From NCBI GenBank assembly GCA_007131555.1, contig SLQH01000235.1, positions 1 to 6,188 of the forward strand: a stretch of DNA of 6,188 nucleotides. The letters run 5' to 3'. The notes beneath the pieces are model-generated. The model saw nothing but the letters and a program-made list of their open reading frames with translations. It made no database searches and was not told the origin of the DNA. The stretch is from Planctomycetota bacterium (GTDB lineage: Bacteria; Planctomycetota; UBA11346). Positions within the stretch are counted from its first letter, which is position 1. The number at the start of each line of letters is the position of its first letter. Made by a program: the position numbers and the translations under genes. Below, piece after piece: positions 6,130 through 6,188 of the stretch.

Positions 6130-6187
6130 GATATAGACAGATTCGGACTTTCACCCAGAAGGTGAACCGATTCTGTAAGCGTATATC
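6130..6187. repeat. 58-bp imperfect palindrome
   Basis: Three nested arm pairs are visible. GATATA (6130-6135) pairs with TATATC (6182-6187), ACAGATTCGG (6137-6146) with CCGATTCTGT (6167-6176, one mismatch), and TTCACC (6150-6155) with GGTGAA (6161-6166), around the loop CAGAA. It could fold as RNA or as a cruciform. It could be a REP/MITE-like element, a terminator of a gene beyond the window, or a regulator site; none can be chosen. Confidence 0.6.
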
Positions 6188-6188
6188 C

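Larger units (their letters stand above)
6068..6188. repeat. Intergenic repeat complex bounded by a 17-bp imperfect direct repeat
   Basis: TCTGTAAGCCTAAATCC (6068-6084) recurs as TCTGTAAGCGTATATCC (6172-6188), matching at 15 of 17 positions with a 104-bp offset. The second copy reaches the window edge, so the repeat may continue. A shortened inverted relative (TCTGT-CTATATC on the minus strand) lies at 6130-6141. AGCCTAAA (6074-6081) also pairs with TTTAGGCT (6095-6102) as an 8-bp stem. No gene was found in 5980-6188, and no strong recQ promoter stands out; the left part (5980-6067) shows nothing definite. Confidence 0.6.

Noticed and set aside
6068..6188. CRISPR array
   Set aside because: The repeats are short, imperfect and partly inverted, with only two 17-bp copies and a 7-bp tandem between them. 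There are no regular spacers and no cas gene.

Overview
This is a GC-rich bacterial window with the look of a Pseudomonadota (proteobacterial) genome: GC-biased codons, Shine-Dalgarno-led overlapping genes, and a tRNA with its CCA end encoded. The exact lineage cannot be fixed from the sequence. All four complete protein genes and the one partial gene lie on the minus strand; the only plus-strand gene is a tRNA.

Region 1 (1-1718, minus) is a tight operon of three genes, read from right to left. A stand-alone receiver-domain response regulator is followed, with overlapping stop and start codons, by a NuoE/HoxE-like [2Fe-2S] subunit and then by a NuoF/HoxF-like FMN- and NADH-binding subunit that runs off the left edge. 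The two enzyme subunits form the diaphorase (NADH-oxidising or NAD-reducing) module shared by complex I, NAD-linked [NiFe] hydrogenases, [FeFe] bifurcating hydrogenases and NAD-linked formate dehydrogenases. The partner that would identify the complex lies beyond the window. A promoter and a strong leader hairpin precede the response regulator.

Region 2 (about 1900-2090, plus) is a tRNA-Arg(ACG) gene with a possible promoter and a 17-bp hairpin just downstream. Two G-U wobble pairs indicate that the hairpin was shaped as plus-strand RNA, so it probably ends the tRNA transcript.

Region 3 (2131-3851, minus) is a membrane-bound hybrid histidine kinase: two transmembrane segments, PAS, HisKA, HATPase and a C-terminal receiver. 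A good promoter sits so close to its preferred ATG that the mRNA would be almost leaderless.

Region 4 (4015-5979, minus) is a RecQ-family DNA helicase with all helicase motifs and the zinc cysteines. It carries about 200 residues between the last helicase motif and the zinc site, far more than in E. coli RecQ, and it lacks a recognisable RQC/HRDC tail. Between recQ and the kinase (3814-4014) lie a hairpin and the kinase promoter.

Region 5 (5980-6188) has no gene. Its right part is dense in repeats: a 17-bp imperfect direct repeat, four degenerate heptanucleotide units, and a 58-bp imperfect palindrome touching the window edge.

No defence system, prophage, transposase or CRISPR array is visible. 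The less ordinary items are the receiver fused translationally to a diaphorase operon, the RecQ architecture and the repeat complex upstream of recQ.
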